Of a stretch of 64,000 bases of DNA, positions 18,754 through 28,620 are shown piece after piece. How positions within the stretch are numbered: the stretch's first letter is position 1; the number at the start of each line of letters is the position of its first letter. The stretch is from NCBI GenBank assembly GCA_963703655.1, contig CAVPFA010000003.1, forward strand, positions 2,125,170 through 2,189,169, given 5' to 3'. The notes under the pieces are model-generated. The model made no database searches. It was given only the letters and a program-made list of their open reading frames with translations, and had not been told where the DNA came from. A program made the translations under genes and the position numbers. This DNA comes from CAVPFA01 sp963703655 (lineage in GTDB: Bacteria > Actinomycetota > Acidimicrobiia > Acidimicrobiales > Bog-793).

Positions 18754-18934
18754 CAAAAGGGGCAATGGCAGCAGGCAGCCTCGCAAGTTCACAGGTGATC
18801 GAGAGTCGCATGAACTCTCGGCGCTCGGAGAGCACCAAATGATGACGGGCTGGTCACACAAATTTCAACGCACAAAGGAGCAGACAACATGAACCGGATG
18901 CGGAGCAGGGACAACGCTGGAGCAAGCGTGAGGT

Positions 18935-20233
18935 GTGCCAGGCCACTCGCCCATGGTCCCTGACCCACGGTCACCTGACCGATGCACGCTCAATCCGACG
19001 AGTGAATGGGGCCACGCGTCTCGGGTCCTGGCCGTTGTTGTCTGGATCGTCTGCGTGACTGCGGTTCTGCCAGCTGGAGTAACGGAGGCGGCATCCCGGT
19101 CGGTCTCATACCGCTCGAGCGGGACGGTCACCCAAAAGCTGGACGGCTTCCCTCAGGCTACGGCGCTGGATTCGGCCACCCATACATTGTACGCAACGGG
19201 TCCATTGGGCACCTTCGAGTCCGGCAAAGGAGCCGTGTGGGTAATGAACGCGTCCAGGTGCAATGCGCTCCACACCTCCGGGTGTGCGAGCACTCCAGCA
19301 AGGGTGACCGTTGGTAACAACCCGGACAGCATCGCCATTGACGAGGCGACCAACACGATCTACGTGGCCAACGAGTACGGCGACACGGTGTCGGTCATCA
19401 ACGGTGCGACCTGCAACGCCAAAGTCACCTCAGGCTGTGACAAGACCCCCGCCGCAGTCCGGGACGGAATGGGGCCTGCCGCCGTAGGCGTCAATCAGGG
19501 GACCGACACCGTGTACGTGGCGAACTGGGGCAATGAAACCGGGAACACGGTGTCGGTCATCAACGGAAGGACCTGCAACGGGCGGGTCACCGTGGGCTGT
19601 GACAAGGCGCCAGCGACCGTGAAGATCGGCACCGGCCCCGCAGGCCTGGTCGTGGACCAGGCGAATGACACCGTGTACGCGGGTACGGTGGCGCCGAAGG
19701 GAGCCGAGGCTATCTGGGTAATCGACGGAGCGACCTGCAACTCTACGACCAAGTCCGGCTGCGGCCAGAAGCCCTCGTCGGTGAGGGTCGGCACCGGTTC
19801 AATCAACCAGAACATAGCCTTCGCGGTCGACCCGGCCACCGAAACGCTCTACGCGACGAACTGGCAGAGCGACACGTTGTCGATGATCGATACGGCTATC
19901 TGCAACGCGGCTATCTCCTCAGGCTGCGCCCAAACACCGAAGGTGGCGCGGGTTGGCCAAGGTCCGACCGGTATCGCACTCGACCTCGCGACTCACACCC
20001 TCTATGTAGCGAACCTCACGGACAACACCGTCTCGGTGCTTGACGCCGCCACTTGCAATGCCAAGACCAACTGGGGATGCAGCAGGCGGCCCTCACGATT
20101 GCTGCGGAGCAGCGAGCCGACGTGGGCGACCATGGATCCGGCTACAGACACCGTCTATGTGCCGGGCGGGAGCACAGTGTCAGTGTTCGACGGGGCCGTC
20201 TGCAATGCGGCCGTCACCTCGGGCTGCGCTTAG
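18935..20233 (+). CDS. Secreted YVTN-type beta-propeller repeat protein
   Basis: About 430 residues with repeats of the type ATNTIYVANEYGDTVSVINGATCNAxxTSGC, each with two Cys that could form a disulphide. The signal sequence is RVLAVVVWIVCVTAVLPAGVTEA. A strong AAAGGAG precedes ATG 18889, whose short frame (24 codons) ends before the signal sequence; a one-base shift between 18,930 and 18,960 would join it to this gene, so the annotated GTG 18935 may be an artefact of an indel. Likely a cell-surface or extracellular protein; ligand unknown. Confidence 0.72.
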   Translation: MPGHSPMVPDPRSPDRCTLNPTSEWGHASRVLAVVVWIVCVTAVLPAGVTEAASRSVSYRSSGTVTQKLDGFPQATALDSATHTLYATGPLGTFESGKGAVWVMNASRCNALHTSGCASTPARVTVGNNPDSIAIDEATNTIYVANEYGDTVSVINGATCNAKVTSGCDKTPAAVRDGMGPAAVGVNQGTDTVYVANWGNETGNTVSVINGRTCNGRVTVGCDKAPATVKIGTGPAGLVVDQANDTVYAGTVAPKGAEAIWVIDGATCNSTTKSGCGQKPSSVRVGTGSINQNIAFAVDPATETLYATNWQSDTLSMIDTAICNAAISSGCAQTPKVARVGQGPTGIALDLATHTLYVANLTDNTVSVLDAATCNAKTNWGCSRRPSRLLRSSEPTWATMDPATDTVYVPGGSTVSVFDGAVCNAAVTSGCA

Positions 20234-20354
20234 GTTGCCGCCTTCCCTCCCCGCTATGCGTGCGTTCCGTGCGTTCGCCTTGGGGCGGCGCGCCCGGAGT
20301 TCCATCGTGGCATTGCTTCACGAGCTTCGCCACACGATACGAGGGGGTAATCGA

Positions 20355-22271
20355 ATGAACCTGCCAATTCGAGACAAGCCTGCAATTTGTCTGGGTTCCG
20401 TGCTGGAGCGGTGCAGGCAGGAGCATGGGGCTATGTCCGCCGCCCGCCGGGGACGTGCACCGCGGCCGGTTAGGAGGTCCCGGAGGTTTCGGGTAGCGGC
20501 GGCGCTCGCGATCATCTGTGCCACGGTCCTCCTGACAACAGGGGGCGTTGCAACAGCCTCCCAGTCGGTTATCCCGTCGCCTGTCCTGCATCTGGTGCAT
20601 CATCCAACGACGAGCCCGACGGGGTCGACTTCCGGTTCGCCGCAGCCGATCACTACAAGCGTGCTTGTTCAGCGCCTCGTCCGGAGATCTGGTCCGGGTG
20701 ATCAACGGCTTCCGCGGTCTGACCGCACCGCCCCAGGACCCTCCTACGGCGTCGGCCCGGGGTACTGCAACCAGTGGAAGGGACTGTCCCACGACAGGAT
20801 CAGCGCGGGCGGCGTGTACCCGTGCGCGAACCCCAAGGTGCACGACGCGTGGGGTGCGACGGGCGCCTCCGACTTCGTCAACCGCTACGAGTGGGCGGAC
20901 GACGGTCTCGTCGCCAGGGTCGCCGCCGGCGACGTCGTGCGGGATCTCCGCACCGTCCACAAGGTCCCCATAGGGGCCATGGGCCACAAGCAGCTTCCCG
21001 GCTGCGGCGACGTCATCTCGATGTTCGGTGGCGCGCGCACGAGGCCCGCGGGGTTCGCGGGCGTCGTCGTCGCTGTCAACGTGAGTGCGACGGGGACCGG
21101 CACGATCACGTACCTCGACGAGGACGGCACGCTCTACCACGGGCTCAGCTACGGCGAGGACCACCTCCGCGTGGCGGCGTGGAGGATCTCGACGGGCTGG
21201 AAGGGATCTGCCGCGTACACGCAGTTCGACTGGACGCTCCAGACCAGCGGGTGGCAGTGCGCGAGCGAAGTTCCCGGGACCGCGAAGCTCAACGCCGGGG
21301 GGAACGGGGGGGTCAACTCGGTGAGCTGCGCGTCACCGGGCAACTCCGCGGCAGGCGGTGGCTACGAGGACAGCTCCGGAAGCAGCCAGGCCTTCGTCGC
21401 CGACGAGGTCGCCGGCACGTGGAAGCCTGCGGTCGAGGTGCCCGGTTCCGCCACGCTCAACGTCGGTGAGAACGCAGGGGTCAACTCGGTGAGCTCCGCG
21501 TCACCGGGCAACTGCGCGGCAGGCGGCTGGTACTCCTCCTCGTTGGGAAAGTCCCAAGCCTTCGTCGCCGACGAGGTCGCCGGCACGTGGAAGCCTGCGG
21601 TCGAGGTGCCCGGTTCCGCCACGCTCAACGTCGGTGAGAACGCAGGGGTCGGCTCGGTGAGTTGCGCGTCGCCGGGCAACTCCGCGGCAGGCGGCTGGTA
21701 CTCCTTGTTGGAACATTCCCAAGCCTTCGTCGCCGACGAGGTCGCCGGCACGTGGAAGCCTGCGATCGAAGTGCCCGGTTCCGCCAAGCTCAACGTCGGC
21801 GGGGTTGCCGAGATCCTCTCGGTCAGCTGCGCGTCGCCGGGCAGCTGCGCAGCGGGGGGTGACTACGAGGACAGCTCAGGAAGCAACCAAGCGTGGGTCG
21901 CAGACGAAGTCGCGGGCACGTGGGGGCCCGTGATCGAGGTGCCTGGGACGGCAGCGCTCAGCGCAGGGGGACACACGGAGGGAGCAGCGCTCACGGCGAT
22001 CTCGTCGGTCAGCTGCGCGTCGCCGGGCGACTGCGTGGCAGGAGGGTACGAGGCATACGTGGCGGGCCGCGAGGCCATCGTTGCTCTCGAGATTGGAGGT
22101 GTCTGGCAGCGCGCGACCGAGGTGCCGGGCACGTCGGTCTTCAACGCTGGCGGGGGTGCCGAGATCCTCTCGGTCAGCTGCGCGTCACCGGGCAACTGCG
22201 CGGCAGGCGGTGGCTACGAGGACAGATCCCGAAGGAGCCAAGCCCTCGTCGCCGACGAGGTTGGCTCGTGA
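20355..22271 (+). CDS. Secreted protein with CHAP-like domain and SCASPGNCAAGG repeats
   Basis: 638 residues. Signal/anchor segment FRVAAALAIICATVLLTTGG (about 55-75), then a Cys/His domain (YCNQWKGLSHDR...CANPKVHDAW, GHKQLPGCGDVISMFGG) resembling CHAP/surface-antigen domains, then six repeats of about 50 residues (VNSVSCASPGNCAAGG, QAFVADEVAGTW, EVPGSATLN). These repeats recur in actinobacterial exported proteins of unknown role. The last repeat stops abruptly (VADEVGS), so the C-terminus looks truncated where GC-rich repeat DNA begins. ATG 20355 has GAGGGGG upstream. Confidence 0.7.
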   Translation: MNLPIRDKPAICLGSVLERCRQEHGAMSAARRGRAPRPVRRSRRFRVAAALAIICATVLLTTGGVATASQSVIPSPVLHLVHHPTTSPTGSTSGSPQPITTSVLVQRLVRRSGPGDQRLPRSDRTAPGPSYGVGPGYCNQWKGLSHDRISAGGVYPCANPKVHDAWGATGASDFVNRYEWADDGLVARVAAGDVVRDLRTVHKVPIGAMGHKQLPGCGDVISMFGGARTRPAGFAGVVVAVNVSATGTGTITYLDEDGTLYHGLSYGEDHLRVAAWRISTGWKGSAAYTQFDWTLQTSGWQCASEVPGTAKLNAGGNGGVNSVSCASPGNSAAGGGYEDSSGSSQAFVADEVAGTWKPAVEVPGSATLNVGENAGVNSVSSASPGNCAAGGWYSSSLGKSQAFVADEVAGTWKPAVEVPGSATLNVGENAGVGSVSCASPGNSAAGGWYSLLEHSQAFVADEVAGTWKPAIEVPGSAKLNVGGVAEILSVSCASPGSCAAGGDYEDSSGSNQAWVADEVAGTWGPVIEVPGTAALSAGGHTEGAALTAISSVSCASPGDCVAGGYEAYVAGREAIVALEIGGVWQRATEVPGTSVFNAGGGAEILSVSCASPGNCAAGGGYEDRSRRSQALVADEVGS

Positions 22272-22295
22272 CAAGGGAGGCTCTGGGACCGGTCT

Positions 22296-22500
22296 CGCCG
22301 CCAGCCCCGCTCTCTCTCGCCGCCGGCCCCGCTCTATTCCCGCCGGCCGCACCCGCCTGCCGGCATCGAGCCACTCGCACGCCGCCGGTCCCTGAGCAAC
22401 GACTCGGGCCCACTCACACCACCGACCGGCCCGGCACATGCCACCTGGGATCTCGGGCGTCCGGTTTCCGGCAGTCGAACCCGACTTGTCCTCCTGGCGC
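22296..22500. other. GC-rich non-coding DNA with inverted fragments of the TIR sequence
   Basis: Contains GCCCCGCTCTCTCTCGCC and GCCGGCCCCGCTCTATTCC, which are reverse-complement relatives of the inner end of the left TIR at 22,720-22,753. No coding frame with actinobacterial codon use lies here. It forms the left flank of the casposon-like element and may be debris from earlier insertions. Confidence 0.4.
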
Positions 22501-22514
22501 GGGTAGCGCTTGTG
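22501..22514 (+). repeat. Left 14-bp target-site duplication candidate
   Basis: GGGTAGCGCTTGTG directly abuts the left inverted repeat and recurs in the same orientation directly outside the right one (44,043-44,056). With ambiguous edge bases the shared direct repeat is up to 17 bp. Direct orientation outside inverted repeats is what transposon integration produces. Confidence 0.78.
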
Positions 22515-22753
22515 GGGAGAGAGGGACAGGCGCGGGAAGGCAGGCCAAAGACCGGGGACAAGAGGGGCCAGCAGCGCCCGGACCAGGGACGGAGCAACGA
22601 GGGAGCGAGGGGGCGAGCAGGGCCGGCAAGGAGGCAAGGACGCAGCCGGCAGGGCGGCCGGGCGGCGCCGCCCCGGCGGCGAGCGCACGGAGCGCACGGA
22701 CGGCGGGCGGAGGGCGAGCAGCAGAGAAGGCGGGAGAGAGCGGGGCCGGCGGG
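22515..22753 (+). repeat. Left terminal inverted repeat, 239 bp
   Basis: Exact reverse complement of 43,804-44,042. It starts GGGAGAGAGGGACAGG, is purine-rich on this strand and ends GGGGCCGGCGGG. The outer 15 bases are also conserved in the diverged copy at 61,238, which marks the true outer boundary. Confidence 0.9.
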
Positions 22754-22800
22754 GGAGAATTGCCGGGTTGGATGGGATGTTTCCGGACCTCGGCCACGGG

Positions 22801-22959
22801 TTAGCGAGCCTCTCGGTGCTCCCGCTCTCGCAGTAGACCCCGCAGCTGGTCGAGCACCTGCAGCGCCTTCTCGCGGTCAAGGCCGGCAGCCGTCTGCGCT
22901 GGAAGCATGGCGACGGAGCGATGGAAGCGTTCCACTTCGATGGAGTTCAGGTCAGGCAT
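22801..22959 (-). CDS. Small helical protein, 52 residues
   Basis: ATG 22959 to TAA 22803-22801. The product (MPDLNSIEVERFHRSVAMLP, then a helical LDREKALQVLDQLRGLLRERE) is charged and probably a single coiled-coil hairpin. Codon use is actinobacterial despite the short length. First reading frame inside the left TIR, transcribed toward the TIR. No family recognised and no clear ribosome site. Confidence 0.45.
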   Translation of the reverse strand: MPDLNSIEVERFHRSVAMLPAQTAAGLDREKALQVLDQLRGLLREREHREAR

Positions 22960-23068
22960 GGCGCAAGAGTAATCGAACACATGTCCGCCCCACCAAGCTG
23001 AGTCACAACCAGCTGGTTCTCACATTCGTTACGCTTGCCTTGGAGGGGACCAAGGAGGGCCTTGCCAA

Positions 23069-23734
23069 GTGAGTGATAGGGACATCGTCCGAGCTGTGGT
23101 CATATTCGTTGCACTCTTATTAGCCGGTACGGCGATCTTTTCCCTTATTCCCAGTCACTCATCGACTCAAGTGCGCGTCTCGCCCAACCCCGGCGCCGTG
23201 TGGGGCTATTGCCTCGATGAGACCGGTCAGGCCGTCGTCGATTACCTCGATTGGGAAGGGTGGGCGTGCGTCGTCGAGAGCGGTCCGAGTGATGTCGGTC
23301 TCCTGTGGAGCTCAGACAAGCAGCCTGCGCCGCCCGGCTTGAGCAATGTTGATCTTGCTCTCGGATACATACCGAAGGCTGTCACGTGTCCAACTGCCTG
23401 CTTTGCGCACGGATTGTTCTTCTTGGGATCGAACGCTCGCAACACATCCGCCTTTAGCGGAGGTCACCAGTTTCAGGCCTACTGGGCCCAGAGTTCATCG
23501 GGCCAAACATATATAGGCTTCGACCACGGTTTGATTGAGGGCGCGCTCGTGGGTGTTCAAGAGGGGGGCTGCGCTAGCTGCCCCTCAGTTCCGGTCAGCG
23601 CAAATCTTGACCAGATCACGTGGGAGTACGAACCGTTGGGTCCGTATACAGGGGCAATCGAACGGGATCTCGATGTGATGGCGCTGGATCAGATGACTGC
23701 CGGATCGTGGGGCACATACGCGTTGCGAAGCTGA
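23069..23734 (+). CDS. Exported or membrane-anchored hypothetical protein, 221 residues
   Basis: GTG start with AAGGAGGG about 14 nt upstream. The N-terminus has one hydrophobic helix (VRAVVIFVALLLAGTAIFSL, residues 9-28) without a lipobox. The outer part has paired Cys (GYCLD, WACVVE, CPTACFAHG, GCASCPS) that could form disulphides. Lower GC than the polymerase genes. Not recognised. Confidence 0.6.
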   Translation: MSDRDIVRAVVIFVALLLAGTAIFSLIPSHSSTQVRVSPNPGAVWGYCLDETGQAVVDYLDWEGWACVVESGPSDVGLLWSSDKQPAPPGLSNVDLALGYIPKAVTCPTACFAHGLFFLGSNARNTSAFSGGHQFQAYWAQSSSGQTYIGFDHGLIEGALVGVQEGGCASCPSVPVSANLDQITWEYEPLGPYTGAIERDLDVMALDQMTAGSWGTYALRS

Positions 23735-24011
23735 ACAAGGACCAGCTACGGGCGCAGGCCCCGCCACCATCCCCAGCGCACCCACCGAGACGCCGAAACT
23801 CTCAGCCCGGACCCCAGGGCGATTCACTCGTCGGCGGACGGGAACGGCCCCAGGACGCGAGCACGCCGACGACGAACACCGGAGCACGCGGACGGCGGGA
23901 GAGCACGTGCGCGGCCCGGAGGCGGGAGAGAGAGCAGGGCCGGCGGCTGGGAGAGAGCAGGGCCGACGAGGGACGGCTCCCAGGTACTCTGGGGTGGCCT
24001 CTCTCAGCCAG
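23735..24011. other. Non-coding spacer with degenerate TIR-like repeats
   Basis: GACGGCGGGAGAGC, GGCGGGAGAGAG and GCAGGGCCGGCGG resemble the inner part of the TIR but are scattered and imperfect. Lies between two convergent genes. No gene seen. Confidence 0.35.
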
Positions 24012-24515
24012 TTAACCGATTTGTTCCCCTTGATTTGGCGGCGGGGGTAGCAGGGCATCGAGTCCGCGTTCTGCTAAGTAGTCCGAAAGTCCTTCGATAT
24101 CCACCATCGAGATTGCGCCAGGTTTGTCCAACGGTCCGATCCTTCGCAGAGTTGCCGCGAGTGCCTCCTTGTCTGAATCCGTGATCGCCCGGCCTTGGGC
24201 GAGCTTCTTGAAGAGAGCAAGCCACTGGATCTGGAGAAGATCCAGTGCGTCTGACTTACTTGTTTCCCTTCTGTGTGATGCAAGGGATCGCAAACGCATC
24301 ATGTCTTCGAGCACTGACATTGGCCTCGGACCCCGTAGAAGATCCGGGTCATTGATATCAATCGATATGAGCACGTTTGCCATGCCTGAGCGAATGGAGT
24401 ACGCACGATCGCCCATTTCAACGCTCTCCCGATGGTGATTTCGCAGATACTCGGCAAGAGCCACTCCGAGTACCACCGCCGCCGCCCCAATAAGTGCGGC
24501 CGCTATTGCCATCAT
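24012..24515 (-). CDS. Hypothetical protein with N-terminal membrane helix
   Basis: 167 residues: hydrophobic MMAIAAALIGAAAVVLGVAL at the N-terminus, then a soluble helical part (SVLEDMMRLRSLA, LDLLQIQWLALFKKLAQG, KEALAATLRRIG). Overlaps the preceding minus-strand gene by 4 bp (ATGA), so the two are coupled and probably work together. Not recognised. Confidence 0.6.
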   Translation of the reverse strand: MMAIAAALIGAAAVVLGVALAEYLRNHHRESVEMGDRAYSIRSGMANVLISIDINDPDLLRGPRPMSVLEDMMRLRSLASHRRETSKSDALDLLQIQWLALFKKLAQGRAITDSDKEALAATLRRIGPLDKPGAISMVDIEGLSDYLAERGLDALLPPPPNQGEQIG

Positions 24516-25735
24516 TCGATTTTCTCACTGTACTGGCCAGGTGCAGCAGGGCGTTGGGAGTCATGTGAGACCCTAGGCAATCTCGGACGTGTTGGCGCGT
24601 CGTTGCCGATGAGAAGCGCAAGCTCTGTTGGATGGCCGTCGATCCACGCTAGAGCCGCATCCCGTACCGCATCCCTCTCGGTCTGTGACGCCTCGGCAAG
24701 CCGTTGTGCCGCATTGAAGGACAGCAACCCGCGCAGCTCCGGTTGTACGAATTCGACAAGGTTGGTCATAGCGAGCAGACGAGGCAAGGCCTCCGAAGCA
24801 GCCTGTATCGAATTATTGAAGTCGGCGCGAGCACGAGACGGGAGTCGCCGGAGAATTAGGAAAAGTAGTGGCGCGACAAAGGCGGCCATATATTTTGCGG
24901 CGTCATCGCCAACCGCGCCGAACATACGCGTGAGAACACGTCCACCCAGCACTATGGTGCGCAGCACGTGACCAGCCGACTCCACCACGTCGGACGCCAA
25001 GCCCGGGATCTCGATGGGCGATTCAGTCAAGTCCACAAACCTTGCAAGTGACACGGCAAAGGAGAGCAAGACGTCTACACAGAAGATCGCCCAATCGAGG
25101 TCTTCACGGCTCATCTCTCGCGCTTCTCTTCGAAGCCCGTCGAGCTCTAGCCAGCGGATCATTTCCGTGAACTCCGGATAGTCCTGAGCCTCTGGATCTG
25201 GGGGGAAGCTCGTCAGATCCTCCGGCAAGCCCAGAAACTCGATGACGGCGTCGATCCCATAGCCGATGGGTACCTCACCGAGTGCCAGTTCGAAAATCGT
25301 GTTTCGGGCAAGTGAGTCGAGGGGTTTCGGAAAGACCCCGGCCCCGCCCGGCACACGGAGGCGTCTCTCCAGCTTTCTCGTCTTCCAGACGCCGGTGCGC
25401 AATCGTCTGTAAATGAAGTCATAGGCATCATGGAGCGAACGGGTGCCGATGCCACGCTTTTCCCCGGCGACGAAGAGCACGGCCTCATGAAACGATCGAG
25501 GATTGCGGTCTAGCGCCTTCGCAAGACTGGCAACGACGGCAGCCGTTTCCTCGGGAAGCACCACCTCGCTACCTCCGGCAGGTCGCCCCGGATAGTGCAC
25601 GATCTTGCCCTCAAAGGCTCCTCGCTCGTCCCAGCTCTGGACCTGCACATCGGTGATGGGTCTCCCGCGAATCTTGGCTCCCAAGGCATTCGCTGCCCGG
25701 ACTGTCGCCTCGTGGGCTCGACTTGAGCTTCTCAT
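24512..25735 (-). CDS. Hypothetical protein, 407 residues, coupled to the next membrane protein
   Basis: An intact frame. The N-terminal part looks beta-rich (ITDVQVQSWDERGAFEGKIVHYPG), the C-terminal half is helical with a semi-hydrophobic stretch (YMAAFVAPLLFLILRRLP, about 290-310). No catalytic motif recognised. Starts 77 bp from, and divergent to, the small RHH-like gene, so the gap holds divergent promoters. The coupled pair looks like a self-contained cargo module. Confidence 0.6.
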   Translation of the reverse strand: MRSSSRAHEATVRAANALGAKIRGRPITDVQVQSWDERGAFEGKIVHYPGRPAGGSEVVLPEETAAVVASLAKALDRNPRSFHEAVLFVAGEKRGIGTRSLHDAYDFIYRRLRTGVWKTRKLERRLRVPGGAGVFPKPLDSLARNTIFELALGEVPIGYGIDAVIEFLGLPEDLTSFPPDPEAQDYPEFTEMIRWLELDGLRREAREMSREDLDWAIFCVDVLLSFAVSLARFVDLTESPIEIPGLASDVVESAGHVLRTIVLGGRVLTRMFGAVGDDAAKYMAAFVAPLLFLILRRLPSRARADFNNSIQAASEALPRLLAMTNLVEFVQPELRGLLSFNAAQRLAEASQTERDAVRDAALAWIDGHPTELALLIGNDAPTRPRLPRVSHDSQRPAAPGQYSEKIE

Positions 25736-25812
25736 GAGAAGATTTTAGACCCCCCATTGATAACAGCCACGGAGCCCAAATCTCTGGTTCTCGAAGAACC
25801 GATGATGGCTGT

Positions 25813-26016
25813 GTGACCGAGCGCAGATTCCAAGTCAGCCTTCCTGAGCCGCTCGCGGACGCAGTCCACGGCGAGGCCTTCCGTTGCAGCGAAAGGGTTG
25901 GCGACGTTCTTTCCCAATTCATCGCCGACCGCTGGCCCTGCTGGATCGAAGCCCGTCTTCGGGATGATCTGAGGGCAGGCCTTCTTCCCCGCACGCCGGG
26001 CCGGAAGACCGGATGA
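25813..26016 (+). CDS. Small ribbon-helix-helix-like DNA-binding protein
   Basis: 67 residues starting at GTG: RRFQVSLPEPLADAVHGEAFRCSERVGDVLSQFIADRW has the strand-helix-helix spacing of CopG/Arc-type repressors. Its position directly ahead of the replication operon suggests a role in repressing that operon. Family assignment is by pattern only. Confidence 0.5.
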   Translation: MTERRFQVSLPEPLADAVHGEAFRCSERVGDVLSQFIADRWPCWIEARLRDDLRAGLLPRTPGRKTG

Positions 26017-26024
26017 ACGCGGAA

Positions 26025-26046
26025 ACGGCCCGCTGGAACGGGCCGT
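26025..26046 (+). terminator. Stem-loop after the RHH-like gene
   Basis: ACGGCCCG-CTGGAA-CGGGCCGT: a perfect 8-bp GC-rich stem with a 6-base loop, 8 bases after the stop at 26016. No T-tract follows, so it could be an actinobacterial-type terminator or an RNA-stability or attenuation hairpin ahead of the replication operon. Confidence 0.45.
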
Positions 26047-26124
26047 CCCTGACGATCGTTGTCCACTCGACGTCGTATCCACCATACAGGCGGCGCCGAG
26101 CGAATGTGTGCGTTCGGAGCCGTC

Positions 26125-26577
26125 ATGGCTGCGGGTAAGCGCCGGGACTACTCGACCGAGTACCGCAAGCGTCGAGCCAAGCGCCCCGGGCTGACAGCCC
26201 GCCAGGCCGCTGGACACCCGGGACCGACAGATGTGCTGCCGACGGCGCGGGCGCTCTACGTCCGGCTCCCCGATGGCAACCCCACCACCCTCTACGACGC
26301 CCGGGTCTCCCGCCGGGACATCCGCCGAGTCGCCCGCTACCTCGCGCTTGTCTGGGCTCGTCAACGAGAACCGGATGGAAGGGAGGCGTTCCGGCACCGG
26401 GTGGGTGCCTGGCGTCCGATCGTCGTCCTCGGACCGCCCGAGATCGCCGGCTCCTATCGCTTCCTCGACGACCCGGACTCCGCTTCGGTGCTCGCCGATC
26501 TGGAGCGGACGGCGGAGCGCCAGACCTGGATCGACTCCGGCCGACGTCGGCCGACCCAGCGGCGGAGGACCCGATGA
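26125..26577 (+). CDS. Hypothetical protein, first gene of the replication operon
   Basis: 150 residues from ATG 26125 (GGAG 7 nt upstream); the longer frame from 26059 lacks support. Very basic N-terminus (GKRRDYSTEYRKRRAKRPGLT), then a mixed alpha/beta part (ALYVRLPDGNPTTLYDARVSRRDIRRVARYLA). Basic N-termini of this kind occur in small nucleic-acid-binding proteins of actinobacterial mobile elements. Stop overlaps the next ATG (ATGA). Confidence 0.55.
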   Translation: MAAGKRRDYSTEYRKRRAKRPGLTARQAAGHPGPTDVLPTARALYVRLPDGNPTTLYDARVSRRDIRRVARYLALVWARQREPDGREAFRHRVGAWRPIVVLGPPEIAGSYRFLDDPDSASVLADLERTAERQTWIDSGRRRPTQRRRTR

Positions 26578-26945
26578 CTGCACGTCCTCCTCGCGCCTTG
26601 CGCGTTCTGCGGCGCCGGTCCGACGCAGCTTCACCACCCGACTTGTCGGCTCGGTCCGGACCTTCCCTACCTCGACCCAGGGCTCCGCATCGTCGTTTGC
26701 TCGGCGGCTCGGTGCGCAACCACCACGACCGGGTCGGAGAAGCGTTGCGCGATCTCGGCCTCGACTTCCTGCCCGTCGGCACGGACCCGCTCGCCTACCG
26801 GGTGAAGCTCGTTGCGATCCATGCCGGTCTCTTCGCCGACGCCGGGAAGCCGTTCACCCTCGCGGACGCGGCGGCCTCCCGGGCACTGCAAGGGCTCCTT
26901 CTCGAAGTCGTCGAGGCTCTCGGGCATCGGGAGGTGGCGGCGTGA
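26574..26945 (+). CDS. Hypothetical protein, 123 residues
   Basis: Basic, disordered-looking N-terminus (RALRVLRRRSDA) followed by a compact helical part (HHDRVGEALRDLGLDFLPVGTDPLAYRVKLVAIHAGLFADAG, LADAAASRALQGLLLEVV). It is coupled at both ends by 4-bp overlaps, ATGA with the gene before and GTGA with the ATPase gene after, so it very likely belongs to the replication module. Not recognised. Confidence 0.5.
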   Translation: MTARPPRALRVLRRRSDAASPPDLSARSGPSLPRPRAPHRRLLGGSVRNHHDRVGEALRDLGLDFLPVGTDPLAYRVKLVAIHAGLFADAGKPFTLADAAASRALQGLLLEVVEALGHREVAA

Positions 26946-28028
26946 GCGGGATCTTCGATGTCCGTTGGGTCGCCGACAGCCTCGTCGATCCGCCGCCGGC
27001 ACCGGCTGTCCTCGTGGACGGCATGTTGCGCTGCAGCGAGCTGTGCATTGTCGGGGCGCCGAGGGGGACGGGCAAGAGCTGGCTCGTGCTCAACGTCGCC
27101 AGCCTCGTCGGCGTCGGAGACGGCTATCTGTTCGGCGCCCTGCAGGTCAAGCAGCGAGCAGCCGTGCTGGTGTGCCACGGGGAGACGCCACCGTGGATGG
27201 CGGCGCAGCGCTGGCAGATGCTGGGTGTCGACGCTAATCCGCCGCTCGTTGCCGAGGCCTTCGAGCGCTTTCGGATGGGCGCCGTCAGGGTGCGGCGCCA
27301 GTTCCACTCACGTGACGGCTCACAGAGTTGGTCTGAGGAGTCCTGCGAAGGGCAGTCTCGACGAGCGGCTTCGGAGAACGGTGCTCGAACACGGCATCGG
27401 ACTCGTCGTGATCGACCCGTGGGCCACGTTCTACACCGGCTCGGAGAACTCGAACGACGAGACCGAAGCGGCGGTCTCCCTGCTTCGTCAGCTGGCAGAC
27501 GAAACGGGCGCCGCCATCCTCGTCGTCCATCATCTCGGCAAGTCCCAGGAAGGCCGCGACCCCGAAGACCTCTGGCGCGGTGCCTCCCGCCTCGCCGACG
27601 CCGCGGCCACCCGCGTCACGCTACTGCCCCGCTACTCCACGAAGGAGGCCGCCGCGCTGAGACTTCCTGCCGAAGAGGCCCGCCGGCACGTCAGGGTTCG
27701 CTTCCTCCGTCGTGAGGCACCGACCGCTGGCTTCACCGCCTATCTCGGGCACGACGGCTGGTGGTCAAAGACTCCAGATGACATCACGCCTGCCGACGAA
27801 GCGCCATCAAGAGGGATCTCGGTCGACGAGCTGACCATCGCGTTGGCAGCCGACGGTGGGAGGTGGTCGAGCGTGACCGAGGCCGCCCGCTCCCTTGGTG
27901 TCTCGACTCGTGCCGCATCACCGGCACTGGCACGGGCCCGGGAGGCCGGCCTCGTCTTGGAGGACTCGTCAGGCCCCGGTGCTCGCGGCTTTGTCCTTCG
28001 TGGCCCTGCCGAAAGCAACGACTCGTGA
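26942..28028 (+). CDS. RecA/RepA-like AAA ATPase or helicase (one frameshift)
   Basis: KaiC/RepA-like ATPase found in plasmid and phage replication modules. Walker A APRGTGKSW near residue 42, then in a second frame the Walker B LVVIDPWATF, the ILVVHHLGKS segment typical of RepA-type replicative helicases, and WRGASRLADAA. A C-terminal winged-HTH follows (SSVTEAARSLGVSTRAASPALARAREAGLV). The frame changes between about 27,310 and 27,370. GTG 26942 overlaps the preceding stop. Probably the element's replicative helicase or initiator ATPase. Confidence 0.75.
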
Positions 28029-28177
28029 TCCCGCTCGTCATCAACGCCGACCGCCCAGGGATGGACGGTCCGCGGTGGGGACGATCCCACCCAGACCAAA
28101 GGAGCGCACAACGATGCGTACAGAAACGAAGAACAACGAGGCGAGAACCCAAGGCGGAGAAGGCCACTGGCCCGATA

Positions 28178-28619
<442 letters not shown>

Positions 28620-28620
<1 letters not shown>

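Noticed and set aside
22185..22880. Minus-strand frame of 231 codons over the left TIR
   Set aside because: Translation is Pro/Arg/Leu low complexity caused by the GC-rich repeat; different frames stay open equally well. Only the 52-residue frame at 22,801-22,959 has normal composition.
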